Numbered from the stretch's first letter, positions 1-8,911 are shown. The stretch is DNA of 64,000 nt from Pedobacter deserti (GCF_024436415.1 NZ_JAFMZQ010000001.1:1612001-1676000), one strand, 5' to 3'. A program made the numbers and translations. The notes: generated by a model from the sequence alone, not told the origin.

Positions 1-996
1 TATAACATCCCTGTTGGTGCGCACATTGCCATTGATGAAGGTGATATGGTACAGCCCGGACAGATTTTGGTGAAGATACCTCGGGCAACTGGAAAAACAC
101 GGGATATTACAGGTGGTTTGCCACGTGTAACCGAACTTTTCGAAGCCCGTAATCCTTCAAACCCTGCTGTAGTAACAGAGATCGACGGTGTAGTAAGCCT
201 TGGTGGTGTGAAGCGGGGTAACCGTGAAATCACGATCGAGTCTAAGGATGGCGAGATCAAGAAGTATCTTGTTCCGCTTTCAAAACATATCCTGGTTCAG
301 GACAATGACTTTGTGAAAGCAGGTATGCCATTGTCGGACGGTTCGATTTCTCCTGCAGATATTCTTGCAATTAAGGGCCCTGCGGCAGTTCAGGAATATC
401 TTGTAAACGGTATTCAGGAAGTTTACCGCTTACAGGGTGTAAAAATCAACGACAAGCATTTTGAGGTGATTGTTCACCAGATGATGCAGAAGGTACATAT
501 CGAGGATCCGGGAGATACAAGCTTCCTGGAAAACAACTCGGTAGACCGTTGGGATTTTATGAATGAGAATGACGCTATATATGACAAGAAGGTTGTTGTT
601 GACGCAGGTGATTCAACTACGGTAAAACCAGGTCAGATCTTGTCTCTACGGAAGTTAAGAGATGAAAACTCTCAACTGAAGCGTAAAGACTTGAAGCAGA
701 TTGAAGTGCGCGATGCAAGGTCTGCAACCGCAAGCTCTATGCTTCAGGGTATCACGAGGGCATCCTTAGGTACCAAATCGTTTATTTCAGCAGCATCTTT
801 CCAGGAAACTACTAAAGTACTGAATGAGGCAGCCATTGCTGGTAAGCGCGATGAGATGCTTGGCTTAAAGGAGAACGTGATCGTTGGTCACCTTATACCA
901 TCAGGTACTGGTGTACGCGGCTACGAGAGAATAATCGTAGGTTCTCAGGAAGAATACGACAAGTTGCTCGCTTCAAAACAGGAAGAAGAGGCTTAA
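1..996 (+). CDS. rpoC: DNA-directed RNA polymerase subunit beta' (C-terminal part)
   Basis: The reading frame is open from base 1, so the 5' end lies outside the window and only about the last 331 residues are visible. They show the classic end of beta': the [20 protein letters not shown] stretch, followed by [21 protein letters not shown] and an IPSGTG motif near the C terminus. Beta' forms the catalytic core and clamp of RNA polymerase. A strong terminator follows 15 bp after the stop, so this is probably the end of an rpoBC transcript. The identification is secure. Confidence 0.97.
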   Translation, partial: YNIPVGAHIAIDEGDMVQPGQILVKIPRATGKTRDITGGLPRVTELFEARNPSNPAVVTEIDGVVSLGGVKRGNREITIESKDGEIKKYLVPLSKHILVQDNDFVKAGMPLSDGSISPADILAIKGPAAVQEYLVNGIQEVYRLQGVKINDKHFEVIVHQMMQKVHIEDPGDTSFLENNSVDRWDFMNENDAIYDKKVVVDAGDSTTVKPGQILSLRKLRDENSQLKRKDLKQIEVRDARSATASSMLQGITRASLGTKSFISAASFQETTKVLNEAAIAGKRDEMLGLKENVIVGHLIPSGTGVRGYERIIVGSQEEYDKLLASKQEEEA

Positions 997-1011
997 GCCA
1001 AATTAATATTG

Positions 1012-1050
1012 AAGGCCTCCCTTGCTTTAAGAGTTTGGGGGGCTTTTTTT
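1012..1050 (+). terminator. Rho-independent terminator after rpoC
   Basis: Stem GCCTCCC (1015-1021) pairs with GGGGGGC (1037-1043) with one G-U pair, and flanking AA/TT pairs extend it. A run of seven T follows (1044-1050). It lies directly after the rpoC stop. Confidence 0.85.
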
Positions 1051-1092
1051 ATGTATTGTAATATATGGGTGTTTTAATTCAGCCCAATTGTC

Positions 1093-1100
1093 TAAGTTTG
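1093..1100 (+). promoter_or_regulatory. Candidate -7 box (TAAGTTTG) of the DUF3467 gene
   Basis: TAAGTTTG matches the Bacteroidetes -7 consensus TAnnTTTG and ends only 4 bp before the ATG at 1105. No good TTG -33 element is seen at the usual distance. If real, transcription would start at or very near the start codon. Confidence 0.5.
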
Positions 1101-1104
1101 CGAT

Positions 1105-1419
1105 ATGGAAGAACAAAATCCCGAAAATCAGTTGAATATTGAACTGTCCGAAGAGGTAGCTGAAGGTATCTTTTCCAACCTAGCTATTATTACACATTCC
1201 AATACTGAATTTGTCCTTGATTTTATCAGGGTGATGCCAGGAGTGCCAAAAGCCCGGGTTAAGTCGAGAATAATTTTAACACCGGAGCATGCCAAGCGTC
1301 TCCTCTCGGCAATGGAAGATAATATTAAGAAGTTTGAGGCCATAAACGGCCGCATAAAGGCCTCTGAAGAGCAAACAGGTTTCCCGTTAAACTTCAGCGG
1401 TCCGACAGCGCAAGCCTAA
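1105..1419 (+). CDS. DUF3467 domain protein
   Basis: A 104-residue soluble protein with no signal peptide. The core (IELSEEVAEGIFSNLAII, then a segment on evasion of steric or regulatory function unknown, then SRIILTPEHAKRLLSAMEDNI) matches the DUF3467 family as I recall it, and in Bacteroidetes this family often sits directly after rpoC. The biochemical role is unknown. It stands after the rpoC terminator with its own candidate promoter box, so it is probably expressed separately. Its stop overlaps the end of the convergent miaA by 4 bp. Confidence 0.85.
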   Translation: MEEQNPENQLNIELSEEVAEGIFSNLAIITHSNTEFVLDFIRVMPGVPKARVKSRIILTPEHAKRLLSAMEDNIKKFEAINGRIKASEEQTGFPLNFSGPTAQA

Positions 1420-2324
1420 CGCAGCCTTGTGTTGAGCATGTCGATGATGAGATCGGTTTGATGGGGATTAAACCAAATGATCTCCTGATCCTTTCTGAAC
1501 CAGGTCAGTTGCCGTTTTGCGAAGCGCCTGGTATTTTGTTTGATCTTGTCAACCGCATCCTCGAATGACATCTGGTGGTCTAGATAGTCAAATAGCTCGG
1601 TATAACCTACAGTGTTCAAAGCGTTGTATCCTCTATAATGCGCCAGGTTTCTAACTTCTTCGAGCAGGCCGGCAGAGATCATCAGATCCACTCTTTTATT
1701 GATTCGCTCATAGAGTTTATTACGGTCCATATCGAGACCAATTTTTACAATATTGAAGGGTCTGGACTTTTTCGTATTCGTTTGAAATGAGGAGAGTTTT
1801 TTGCCTGTTGATAAAAAGAATTCCAGCCCCCTGATGATGCGCTGTGGGTTTGACTGATCAACTTTCTGATGATACTCCGGATCGCAAACCCTCAGTTTCT
1901 CCCTGATTCCTTCAAGTCCAAGGTCGGCTAGCTCCTGATTTAGTTGAGCTCTGATTTCCAAATCTGTCGCCGGAAGATCATCTAAGCCCCGTGTAACCGA
2001 ATCAATATAGAGGCCAGACCCGCCCACCATAATCAAAATATCTTTGGTAAGAAATAAGCGCTCCATAAGCGCCAGTGCCGATACTTCAAAATCGCCAGTA
2101 CTGAACAGCTCTGTAATGCTATGAGAATTGATAAAATGATGAGGTGCTGCAGCTAGCTCTTCGTTTGATGGCTTCGCCGTACCGATACTCATTTCCCGGT
2201 AAAACTGCCGGGAATCTGCAGAAACAATTTCGGTGGCGTAAAAATTTGCGAGTTGAATGGCCAGTGCAGTTTTACCAATTGCGGTAGGCCCTACAACGAC
2301 AACAAGTGTTTTTTTAGTGTCCAT
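1416..2324 (-). CDS. miaA: tRNA dimethylallyltransferase
   Basis: MiaA transfers a dimethylallyl group to A37 of tRNAs that read UNN codons. The protein starts MDTKKTLVVVVGPTAIGKTA with the P-loop GPTAIGKT, followed by the SADSRQFY substrate motif and the late KQNTRRFAKRQLTWFRK motif. The chosen start at 2324 gives 302 residues, normal for the family; the frame is open further upstream but that part overlaps the preceding gene and has no family similarity. It lies 7 bp downstream of the pRiA4b ORF-3-like gene, so the two are probably co-transcribed. Confidence 0.95.
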   Translation of the reverse strand: MDTKKTLVVVVGPTAIGKTALAIQLANFYATEIVSADSRQFYREMSIGTAKPSNEELAAAPHHFINSHSITELFSTGDFEVSALALMERLFLTKDILIMVGGSGLYIDSVTRGLDDLPATDLEIRAQLNQELADLGLEGIREKLRVCDPEYHQKVDQSNPQRIIRGLEFFLSTGKKLSSFQTNTKKSRPFNIVKIGLDMDRNKLYERINKRVDLMISAGLLEEVRNLAHYRGYNALNTVGYTELFDYLDHQMSFEDAVDKIKQNTRRFAKRQLTWFRKDQEIIWFNPHQTDLIIDMLNTRLR

Positions 2325-2331
2325 AGGAGGA

Positions 2332-2982
2332 CTAATAATCGTCCTCCCCGCTGTTGTTGTAGTCCTCTTCTTCGTAATTTTCATTATCTGAAAACTCGTC
2401 GTCTTCAGCTTCGTCGCTTTCGTCAGATTTATCTTCAGTATTGATCCCTCTTCCGTCCATCGCTTCGAGTTCCTCAGTATCTTCCGGGATGAAATCCATC
2501 TCATTCAGGAAATCAAAATCCGAAGAGGTTGTGCTGGCAGACATCGCAACTGTACCAAGATTGTTCTTATCAATGATCTTCGGTGCTTCACCTGTGCTCT
2601 TGATAAGCACCGGATATTCAATATTCGGGTCAGTCTCCAGTATGATTTTAATGAGTTCTACATGAAAGTCGAAAGGCCTGTCAAAATCGTAGATATAATA
2701 GAACTTTTGATGCGGGTCCTCAATGAAATTACTCAGTTTTGATTTCTCCATTGATGCCACTCCACGATCGATTTTCCGCTGGCTGGGCATAAAGGCAATC
2801 TCGTCACCCTTGATCCAATTGTCTGTACTCACAAAAAAGGAAGATGATTTTTCGGCAGCATATCCAGTAGATCTGTGGATTGCCCGGTGAAGATCCTCAA
2901 ATGTTTGATTTGATTTAATATCTATTTCCCGTACTACTTCATCGAAATCTTCGAAACTAACTCTGAATCTGTAAATTGCCAT
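2332..2982 (-). CDS. Plasmid pRiA4b ORF-3-like (IS1096 passenger TnpR-like) family protein
   Basis: A 216-residue soluble protein. The first 135 or so residues (MAIYRFRVSFEDFDEVVREI, a central FYYIYDFDRPFDFHVEL and later PNIEYPVLIKSTGEAP) resemble the pRiA4b ORF-3-like fold. The family was named from mobile elements but is common as a stand-alone chromosomal protein in Bacteroidetes, and no transposase or terminal repeat is seen here. The last 50 residues are very acidic (runs of D and E with S and N) and look disordered. The function is unknown. It is just upstream of miaA on the same strand. Confidence 0.7.
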   Translation of the reverse strand: MAIYRFRVSFEDFDEVVREIDIKSNQTFEDLHRAIHRSTGYAAEKSSSFFVSTDNWIKGDEIAFMPSQRKIDRGVASMEKSKLSNFIEDPHQKFYYIYDFDRPFDFHVELIKIILETDPNIEYPVLIKSTGEAPKIIDKNNLGTVAMSASTTSSDFDFLNEMDFIPEDTEELEAMDGRGINTEDKSDESDEAEDDEFSDNENYEEEDYNNSGEDDY

Positions 2983-3027
2983 TTGTGGTTGTTTTCAAGC
3001 TGTAAAATTAAAATAAAATTATACTTT

Positions 3028-4446
3028 CTACAATTTGTTGGTGCGAGATACTGGTACCAAGCCTATTTTTTTGCCCTCCTGCAGCATGAATTGCAATGCA
3101 TCCTCGTAAGTATTTGTGATGTCGCCCTCAAGAATTGCTTCCCTGATTGCTTTCTTTATGATTCCCACTTCCCTGCCTTCCTTAAGTCCGAACACCTGCA
3201 TGATGTCATTGCCCGTTATGGGCGGTTGCCAATTACGAATTTTGTCTCTTTCTTCGACGTCTACCAGCTTTTGCTTAACGAGTTCGAAATTCTTGCGATA
3301 CTTCTTGATCTTATATTCATTCTTTGTGGTGATATCAGCGTTGCAAAGCTTCATCAGACTCTCAATATCTTCACCTGCATCAAACAGAAGTCGCCTTACA
3401 GCTGAGTCGGTAACCACCTCTTGCGCCAGGACAATGGGCCGGAGATGTAATTGAACAAGTTTTTGAACGAACTTCATCTTTTCATTAAGAGGAAGCTTCA
3501 ACTGTGCAAATATGTGCGGGACCATTCGCGCACCTTTGTCTTCATGCCCGTGGAAAGTCCAGCCCTGGCCCTTCTCGAACCGCTTAGTGGCGGGCTTTGC
3601 GATGTCATGAAGAATTGCAGCCCAGCGCAGCCATAAATCGTCTGTAGTGGCGGCTATATTGTCCAGAACCTGCAGTGTGTGATAAAAGTTATCTTTGTGA
3701 CCTTTATTATCAATGATATCTACTCCATGCAAGTTCGCCATTTGCGGGAATATAATGTGCAGCAGGCCGGAGTTGAAGAGATGCTTAAAGCCAACAGACG
3801 GTTTTGCGGAGAGAATAATTTTATTCAGCTCGTCGGTGATTCGTTCTTTTGACACGATCGTTATCCGTTCTTTATGGAGCTTGATTGCGTCCAGGGCAGT
3901 CTGATCAATTGTGAAGCCTAACTGGCTGGCGAATCGGATAGCACGGAGCATACGCAGCGGATCGTCGGAAAACGTGATTTCAGGATCCTGAGGCGTTCGG
4001 ATCAGCTTGCTTTTTAAATCCGAAATTCCATTGAATGGGTCGACGAGCTTACCGAAATTGTCTCCGTTAAGCGCGAATGCAAGCGCGTTTATTGTAAAAT
4101 CACGTCGTAACTGATCGTCTTCAATGGAACCATTCTCAACAATGGGCTTGCGTGAATCAGTGCGATACGACTCTTTTCTTGCCCCAACGAATTCTATGTC
4201 AAGGTCGTTAAATCTTAGCATTGCCGTACCAAAGTTTTTAAACACGGATACACGTGTATTTAATTCAATGCCAACAAGCTCCGCAAATTCAATTCCATTT
4301 CCCAAGACAACCACATCAATATCCTTCGACGGTCTTTTCAGGAATATATCGCGGACGTAGCCTCCAACTACGTATGCCTCAATAGACTTACGATCTGCTA
4401 TTGATGCGAGTATTTTAAAGACCGGATTCTCTAGATGATATTTCAT
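3028..4446 (-). CDS. cca: CCA tRNA nucleotidyltransferase with HD domain
   Basis: Adds or repairs the 3'-CCA end of tRNAs. The N-terminal nucleotidyltransferase head shows YVVGGYVRD followed by a DIDVVVLG metal-binding segment, then the [10 protein letters not shown] and [17 protein letters not shown] motifs of class II enzymes. A C-terminal HD domain ([13 protein letters not shown], and HGHEDKGA) suggests extra phosphohydrolase activity, as in bacterial CCA-HD proteins. I choose the ATG at 4446 (472 residues); a TTG seven codons upstream is the alternative. It is probably part of the minus-strand run from dapD to miaA. A poly(A) polymerase role is the main alternative. Confidence 0.92.
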   Translation of the reverse strand: MKYHLENPVFKILASIADRKSIEAYVVGGYVRDIFLKRPSKDIDVVVLGNGIEFAELVGIELNTRVSVFKNFGTAMLRFNDLDIEFVGARKESYRTDSRKPIVENGSIEDDQLRRDFTINALAFALNGDNFGKLVDPFNGISDLKSKLIRTPQDPEITFSDDPLRMLRAIRFASQLGFTIDQTALDAIKLHKERITIVSKERITDELNKIILSAKPSVGFKHLFNSGLLHIIFPQMANLHGVDIIDNKGHKDNFYHTLQVLDNIAATTDDLWLRWAAILHDIAKPATKRFEKGQGWTFHGHEDKGARMVPHIFAQLKLPLNEKMKFVQKLVQLHLRPIVLAQEVVTDSAVRRLLFDAGEDIESLMKLCNADITTKNEYKIKKYRKNFELVKQKLVDVEERDKIRNWQPPITGNDIMQVFGLKEGREVGIIKKAIREAILEGDITNTYEDALQFMLQEGKKIGLVPVSRTNKL

Positions 4447-4470
4447 GACGAGGAGCAAAAGTAGCAAAAC

Positions 4471-5037
4471 TTACCTTCTGATAAAGGAAAATTGCCCTCC
4501 GGCGCCCAATTTTACTATGGTAGAAGGCTTTTTATGAACACTCAATTCCTGCTCCCGGTCTACGACATGATCAACGGCCGATTTGATCTGCTCATCTATC
4601 TCGTTAAAAAAAGCAGGAGTAGGCAACCCGGCTAAATTCGCTGATGTAGAGACGATAGGTTTTCGAAATCTTTGTATGAGCTGGGTGCAAAAGTCGTGTT
4701 TCACAATCCGGATTCCGACGCTTCCATCTTTGTTTATCACGTTTTCGGCTAAGTTTCTTGCTCCTGAAAATATTACCGTGAGCGGTCTTTCAGCGTATTC
4801 TATCAAATCGTATGCAACCTCAGGTACCTCAGAAACATAGCTTTGTAATTTGTTGACTGTATCTAGTAAAATGATAAAACTTTTGTCCTCAGGGCGTCCC
4901 TTTATCTTATTGATTTTTGCAACAGCTTCAGCATTCGTTGCATCGCAACCAATTCCCCAAACCGTATCAGTGGGATACAGGAGTACGCCTCCACTTTTCA
5001 ATACATTTAAAGCTATTTCAATTTCAGATTTTAACAT
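4471..5037 (-). CDS. tsaC: L-threonylcarbamoyladenylate synthase (Sua5/YrdC/TsaC type)
   Basis: Makes threonylcarbamoyl-AMP from threonine, bicarbonate and ATP, the first step of t6A37 formation in ANN-decoding tRNAs. Visible motifs are GGVLLYPTDTVWGIGCDA, KIKGRPEDKSFIILL, a DGSVGIRIVKH stretch and PIVSTSANLAG. At 188 residues it is a bare YrdC domain without the Sua5 C-terminal domain. The start at 5037 overlaps the end of the upstream glycosyltransferase gene by 14 bp, which argues for co-transcription. It lies next to cca and near miaA. Confidence 0.92.
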   Translation of the reverse strand: MLKSEIEIALNVLKSGGVLLYPTDTVWGIGCDATNAEAVAKINKIKGRPEDKSFIILLDTVNKLQSYVSEVPEVAYDLIEYAERPLTVIFSGARNLAENVINKDGSVGIRIVKHDFCTQLIQRFRKPIVSTSANLAGLPTPAFFNEIDEQIKSAVDHVVDREQELSVHKKPSTIVKLGAGGQFSFIRR

Positions 5038-6172
5038 GGCTCTGGTGTTTGTATTTGGCCGCCGCAATGGCATAGATATTCATCAGATCGTTAGCTATTA
5101 TTTGATTGTTAAATCGCTGGGCGAAATCCAAACCTTTCGATGACATCTCTTTACGGAGTTCAGCTGAACGCAATACGTTGTTTATTGCCGACGAGAGTGC
5201 TTTCTCGTCCCGGGGGTCGACATAGATACTGTTTGGTCCGCCTGCTTCTTCCAGGCAGGATCCTTTTGCTGCGATAACAGGTATGCCAGAGAACAGTGCT
5301 TCGATAATTGGAATTCCAAACCCTTCGTACAGGGAGGGATACACAAATAATTCAGCAAGCTGGTAAATGGAGGGAAGATCTGCAAACGACACATCCTGAA
5401 GAAATAGCACGCTGTCTTGCAAACCCAAAAGTTCTATTTCTTTAAGCACATCCTTATAGTAAACTGTTTGCCTGCCTATCACAACGAGTTTGATCGGCGG
5501 TTCTACCAAGGGCAATGCCTTTATCAAGATTTTTAAATTTTTTCGCTCTTCTATGGTGCCTACACAAAGGATAAACTGCTTGGGTAAACGATACTTCCTA
5601 AGGGCATTTTGCTTTGATTCATCCGTGGCAACCCTCTTGAAAGAGTCGTCGCAACTTTGGTAAACCACGTCAATTTTTTCGGGTCGTACATTAAAGTGGC
5701 TGACTATATCCCGCTTCGTACATTCACTAATTGCTACAATACGGTCGGCGTTACGACAGGCATACCGACATTTCCATGTATATATCCATCGGTCGACGGT
5801 ATTGAAGTACTGCGGGAATTTCAGGAATATAAGGTCGTGGATGGTAACAACCGATGCAATCCCCACTTTGTTCAGTCCGATTGGCAGCTCGTGGCTCAGT
5901 CCGTGGAACACGGATACCCCCTCCGAAACAAGATTTTTTTTAATGTGAAGTAAGCGCCACATTGGCCCTGCGGATGGCGGGTTGACCACCGTGAGCCCGT
6001 CAGCGTTTAGGAAGCGAGCGATTTGCGGATGATCTTTAATTTTGGGGGTATACAGGAAGTACTGGTTTTGAGGGAAATGCTCAATCAAACCTGAGATTAA
6101 CGAGCGACTGTAGTTTCCTAGTCCGGTTAAATTATTTGCCGCCCTTTTCCCATCAAAACCAATACTTATCAT
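5024..6172 (-). CDS. Glycosyltransferase family 4 (GT-B fold)
   Basis: A 382-residue soluble enzyme. It begins with a glycine-rich MISIGFDGKRAANNLTGLGN, has an FILCVGTIEERKNLKILIKA hinge segment and the retaining GT-B signature YPSLYEGFGIPIIEAL, with the paired glutamates that bind the nucleotide-sugar. It probably transfers a hexose during polysaccharide or glycolipid synthesis, but acceptor and donor cannot be read from the sequence. It sits between dapD (stop 1 bp away) and tsaC (14 bp overlap), an odd place for an envelope enzyme, and no other polysaccharide genes are adjacent. Confidence 0.85.
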   Translation of the reverse strand: MISIGFDGKRAANNLTGLGNYSRSLISGLIEHFPQNQYFLYTPKIKDHPQIARFLNADGLTVVNPPSAGPMWRLLHIKKNLVSEGVSVFHGLSHELPIGLNKVGIASVVTIHDLIFLKFPQYFNTVDRWIYTWKCRYACRNADRIVAISECTKRDIVSHFNVRPEKIDVVYQSCDDSFKRVATDESKQNALRKYRLPKQFILCVGTIEERKNLKILIKALPLVEPPIKLVVIGRQTVYYKDVLKEIELLGLQDSVLFLQDVSFADLPSIYQLAELFVYPSLYEGFGIPIIEALFSGIPVIAAKGSCLEEAGGPNSIYVDPRDEKALSSAINNVLRSAELRKEMSSKGLDFAQRFNNQIIANDLMNIYAIAAAKYKHQSHVKI

Positions 6173-6173
6173 G

Positions 6174-6992
6174 TTATACCGCTACGTTGTTTTCTCTTAA
6201 CGCATCGTTAAGCGACGTCTTTTTGTCGGTCGATTCCTTACGCTGCCCTATAATAAGTGCGCAAGGTACCTGATATTCGCCGGCAGGGAACTTTTTTGAG
6301 TACGATCCAGGTATAACTACCGATCGGGCCGGTACAACTCCTTTGTATTCCACGGGTTCAGCGCCGGTCACGTCGATGATCTTTGTAGACGCTGTTAGCA
6401 CTACATTTGCCCCCAACACAGCTTCCTTTTCAACTTTAACACCTTCAACAACAATGGCTCTCGACCCAAGGAAACAATTGTCTTCTATAATTACGGGTGC
6501 TGCCTGTACCGGCTCCAGAACGCCGCCAATGCCAACCCCGCCACTCAAGTGAACGTGTTTGCCGATTTGTGCGCAGGAGCCCACGGTAGCCCAGGTATCC
6601 ACCATGGTACCTTCGTCTACATAGGCACCGATGTTAACGTATGACGGCATCATAATTACGCCTTTAGACAAGTAAGCGCCGTATCTTGCGCTCGCTCCAG
6701 GAACCACGCGTACACCAAGTTCCTTGTAATTGGTTTTAAGTTTCATCTTATCGTGGAAAACGAAGGGTCCGACTTCGGTAACCTTCATTTCTCTGATAGG
6801 GAAGTAAAGGATTACCGCTTTCTTAATCCATTCGTTTATTCCCCATGAATTCAAAACGGGTTCGGCAACACGCAGTTCGCCTTGATCTAACTGCATAATG
6901 ACGGTTTCGATCGCTTCACAATATTCGTTATACTCTAGTAAAGTTCTGTCTTCCCATGCCGCTTCAACCAACTTTTTTAAATCTGCTATCAT
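6174..6992 (-). CDS. dapD: 2,3,4,5-tetrahydropyridine-2,6-dicarboxylate N-succinyltransferase
   Basis: Catalyses the succinyl-CoA-dependent step of lysine and diaminopimelate synthesis, needed for peptidoglycan. The protein shows left-handed beta-helix hexapeptide repeats (GVIMMPSYVNIGAYVDEGTM, then VGSCAQIGKHVHLSGGVGIG). With the ATG at 6992 it has 272 residues, the usual size; the longer frame upstream runs through the divergent promoter region and is not expected to be coding. It heads the minus-strand run and faces the S4-domain gene across a 67-bp divergent spacer. Confidence 0.96.
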   Translation of the reverse strand: MIADLKKLVEAAWEDRTLLEYNEYCEAIETVIMQLDQGELRVAEPVLNSWGINEWIKKAVILYFPIREMKVTEVGPFVFHDKMKLKTNYKELGVRVVPGASARYGAYLSKGVIMMPSYVNIGAYVDEGTMVDTWATVGSCAQIGKHVHLSGGVGIGGVLEPVQAAPVIIEDNCFLGSRAIVVEGVKVEKEAVLGANVVLTASTKIIDVTGAEPVEYKGVVPARSVVIPGSYSKKFPAGEYQVPCALIIGQRKESTDKKTSLNDALRENNVAV

Positions 6993-7044
6993 TTCTAAGA
7001 TTGTTTTTTTGACAAAATAAACGAATTTTATGTAGAGCACATCG

Positions 7045-7052
7045 TATTTTTG
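7045..7052 (+). promoter_or_regulatory. Candidate -7 box (TATTTTTG) of the S4-domain gene
   Basis: TATTTTTG fits TAnnTTTG and ends 7 bp before the ATG at 7060. No clear TTG -33 element is present, so this is a candidate only. A leaderless or nearly leaderless mRNA would result. Confidence 0.45.
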
Positions 7053-7059
7053 ATTTTTT

Positions 7060-7467
7060 ATGGCTGAGCAGGAAAAACTACGGATTGATAAATATTTATG
7101 GGCGATCAGACTTTTTAAAACAAGAAGTCTGGCCACAGAAGCCTGCAAAGCGGGTAGAATAAAGCTAAAGGGACAGAACGTGAAGCCATCCGCAATTGTA
7201 AAGATCGGCGATGTTTATCAGGTTTCAAAGGGTATCGAACGAAAGGTTATAGAGGTGGTTGATTTACTTTACAATCGTGCGGAATCTAAGATCGCTTTAA
7301 CTAAATATAAAGATATAACGCCGGTAGAGGAAACACATGCGTTTAAGTCAGTGTTTCATCCGCCCGCGCTGCGCCGCGACCGTGGTTCCGGTCGACCTAC
7401 AAAAAAAGACCGCCGCGAGACCGACGATCTTATTCAGGGAATGTTCGAAGAAGGCGATTCTGAATGA
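7060..7467 (+). CDS. RNA-binding S4 domain protein, Hsp15/HslR-like
   Basis: A 135-residue basic protein. Residues 6-65 form an S4 RNA-binding domain (LRIDKYLWAIRLFKTRSLAT, then KAGRIKLKGQNVKPSAIVKI), followed by a basic tail. E. coli Hsp15 of this family binds 50S subunits carrying a stalled nascent chain and helps recycle them; the same role here is inference. The gene diverges from dapD, and its last 34 bp overlap the end of the convergent EcsC-family gene. Confidence 0.85.
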   Translation: MAEQEKLRIDKYLWAIRLFKTRSLATEACKAGRIKLKGQNVKPSAIVKIGDVYQVSKGIERKVIEVVDLLYNRAESKIALTKYKDITPVEETHAFKSVFHPPALRRDRGSGRPTKKDRRETDDLIQGMFEEGDSE

Positions 7468-8186
7468 TGTGCATTGCCAAGTAATCTCATCCGGTAAGCC
7501 TGCATAGCAGTTTTGCCTAGCTTTTTCACCAGTTTGAAGTTCGCTATTGCACCTACCGCCGCACCCACAACGGGAAGGAGCTGCGCCAATTTGGCTATAT
7601 CTATGTAGTCACGATATTCTTGCTGAAAGGTTTTCCAGTCGAAATTATCCGCATCAGGAATATCAAGAATTCTTTCGTCCCATTTTTGCATCTTCTGGTA
7701 AATATTCTGTGTACCTTTTGTGCTGGAAAATGCAAGTTGAAATATGTGTAATATGTACAAGCGTTCGCGGAAATCAGATATGTCAAATCCGTAAAGTGTG
7801 GCTATTTCGAATAAGAGTTTAATTTTGATGCCGATGAGTATCGGAAAGTCGGCCATACTCGTTACGAAACCACCAGCACCGGTGAGCCCACCTTCAGCAG
7901 CGCTGCCTTTTGCATAACTATCGATCCTGTCTTTAATAAGTGCTTCGCGGTGTATCAGACTGGTTGTACCGTACGGTGGGGCTGCCGACAGGTGTGTGGC
8001 GCCGAACAAAACGGTTTTGACCAATCCCTTTATTGCGGCGGTAACGGCGTTGTGCACCTTCTCGGGTATGTAGTTGTTTATCTTTTTCTGGACGCGTGCA
8101 GCCAAATGATCGAATGCTGAAGGGGGACTGGATAGCTGCCGTTGCCATAAATCCAGTTCCATCCTGATCTTGTCGAGATATTCCAT
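7434..8186 (-). CDS. EcsC family protein
   Basis: A 250-residue protein matching the EcsC family by the central segment AEGGLTGAGGFVTSMADFPI, followed by a hydrophobic stretch and a C-terminal LLPVVGAAVGAIANFKLVKK. It has a few hydrophobic helices and may associate with the membrane. In Bacillus, EcsC accompanies an ABC transporter, but here no transporter is adjacent, so the role is unknown. It follows the OmpH-like lipoprotein gene on the same strand, separated by a perfect hairpin. Its 3' end overlaps the convergent S4-domain gene by 34 bp. Confidence 0.8.
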   Translation of the reverse strand: MEYLDKIRMELDLWQRQLSSPPSAFDHLAARVQKKINNYIPEKVHNAVTAAIKGLVKTVLFGATHLSAAPPYGTTSLIHREALIKDRIDSYAKGSAAEGGLTGAGGFVTSMADFPILIGIKIKLLFEIATLYGFDISDFRERLYILHIFQLAFSSTKGTQNIYQKMQKWDERILDIPDADNFDWKTFQQEYRDYIDIAKLAQLLPVVGAAVGAIANFKLVKKLGKTAMQAYRMRLLGNAHHSESPSSNIP

Positions 8187-8230
8187 CGTCAGCGTTCAAG
8201 CAAAATTTGTTCCTCAATAATCCTGTAAAC

Positions 8231-8264
8231 AACGAAGCCGGCATGGGTAGATGCCGGCTTCGTT
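8231..8264 (-). terminator. Strong hairpin after the OmpH-like lipoprotein gene
   Basis: A perfect 14-bp stem, AACGAAGCCGGCAT (8231-8244), pairs with 8251-8264 around a 6-nt loop. On the minus strand it lies 17 bp past the stop of the OmpH-like gene and is followed by a T-rich GTTTAC rather than a long T run. It is probably a terminator or attenuator before the EcsC gene. Confidence 0.75.
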
Positions 8265-8281
8265 ATAAAGAGAATGTCAGA

Positions 8282-8863
8282 TTACTTTTTATATCCGTCA
8301 TTTAATCCTTTGATCACTTCGTTGGTCACGTCGAGGCTTTCATCTGCGAACAAAATAGCGCTGTTTCCCTTGGAATAGGTAAGTACCATTTTATATCCTT
8401 TTTTTCTGGCGTACTCTTTCAGGTAATCCGCAATTTTGTCGTAAAGCTTTTCGTTTTCTGCTGCCTGCTCCCTTTGTAAAGCCTGACCAGCGTTTTGCTG
8501 ATAAGCCCCAAGTTCCTGCTCTTTGCGTTTGAGACGTTCTTCAGTTGCCGCGCGTTGATCTGCAGCCATGGTGTTTGCCTGCTGCTGATACTGTGCTACT
8601 TCACGCTGAAATGCCTGTCCCTTTGCTGCCATGTCGCCCTGGGCTGCCTTAGCCTTGGTTTCAAGCTTCAGTTTCATGTCTTTGAAGTACTGATATTTTG
8701 CTAGTAGCGTGTCAGAATTTACGTAAACAATTTGCTGAGACACTTCCGTTTTTGCGTCAACTGGTTTCGAGGAAGCTTCCTTTTGCTCCTTACTTCCGCA
8801 TGCCGCTACCACTGAAACTATTGCGACGGCGGCAAGACTACTAATTCGATTTGTAATTTTCAT
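8282..8863 (-). CDS. OmpH/Skp-like periplasmic protein with lipobox
   Basis: A 193-residue protein with an N-terminal signal (ISSLAAVAIVSVVAAC) ending in a VAAC lipobox, so it is predicted to be a lipoprotein. The rest is OmpH-like: IVYVNSDTLLAKYQYFKDMK, a long Q/A/E/K-rich coiled coil (about residues 60-140), and a C-terminal KKGYKMVLTYSKGNSAILFA. Skp proteins chaperone outer-membrane proteins through the periplasm; most are soluble, and lipid anchoring is notable. This is a third OmpH paralogue, distant from the two beside bamA. It is divergent from gyrB. Confidence 0.85.
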   Translation of the reverse strand: MKITNRISSLAAVAIVSVVAACGSKEQKEASSKPVDAKTEVSQQIVYVNSDTLLAKYQYFKDMKLKLETKAKAAQGDMAAKGQAFQREVAQYQQQANTMAADQRAATEERLKRKEQELGAYQQNAGQALQREQAAENEKLYDKIADYLKEYARKKGYKMVLTYSKGNSAILFADESLDVTNEVIKGLNDGYKK

Positions 8864-8911
8864 TATTCGTTAAATTAATCAACTCATTTCTCCCATGAGG
8901 CATAAGTGGAG

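Noticed and set aside
2332-2982. Mobile element suggested by the family name IS1096 passenger
   Set aside because: No transposase, inverted terminal repeat or target duplication is seen; the gene sits in a housekeeping run.
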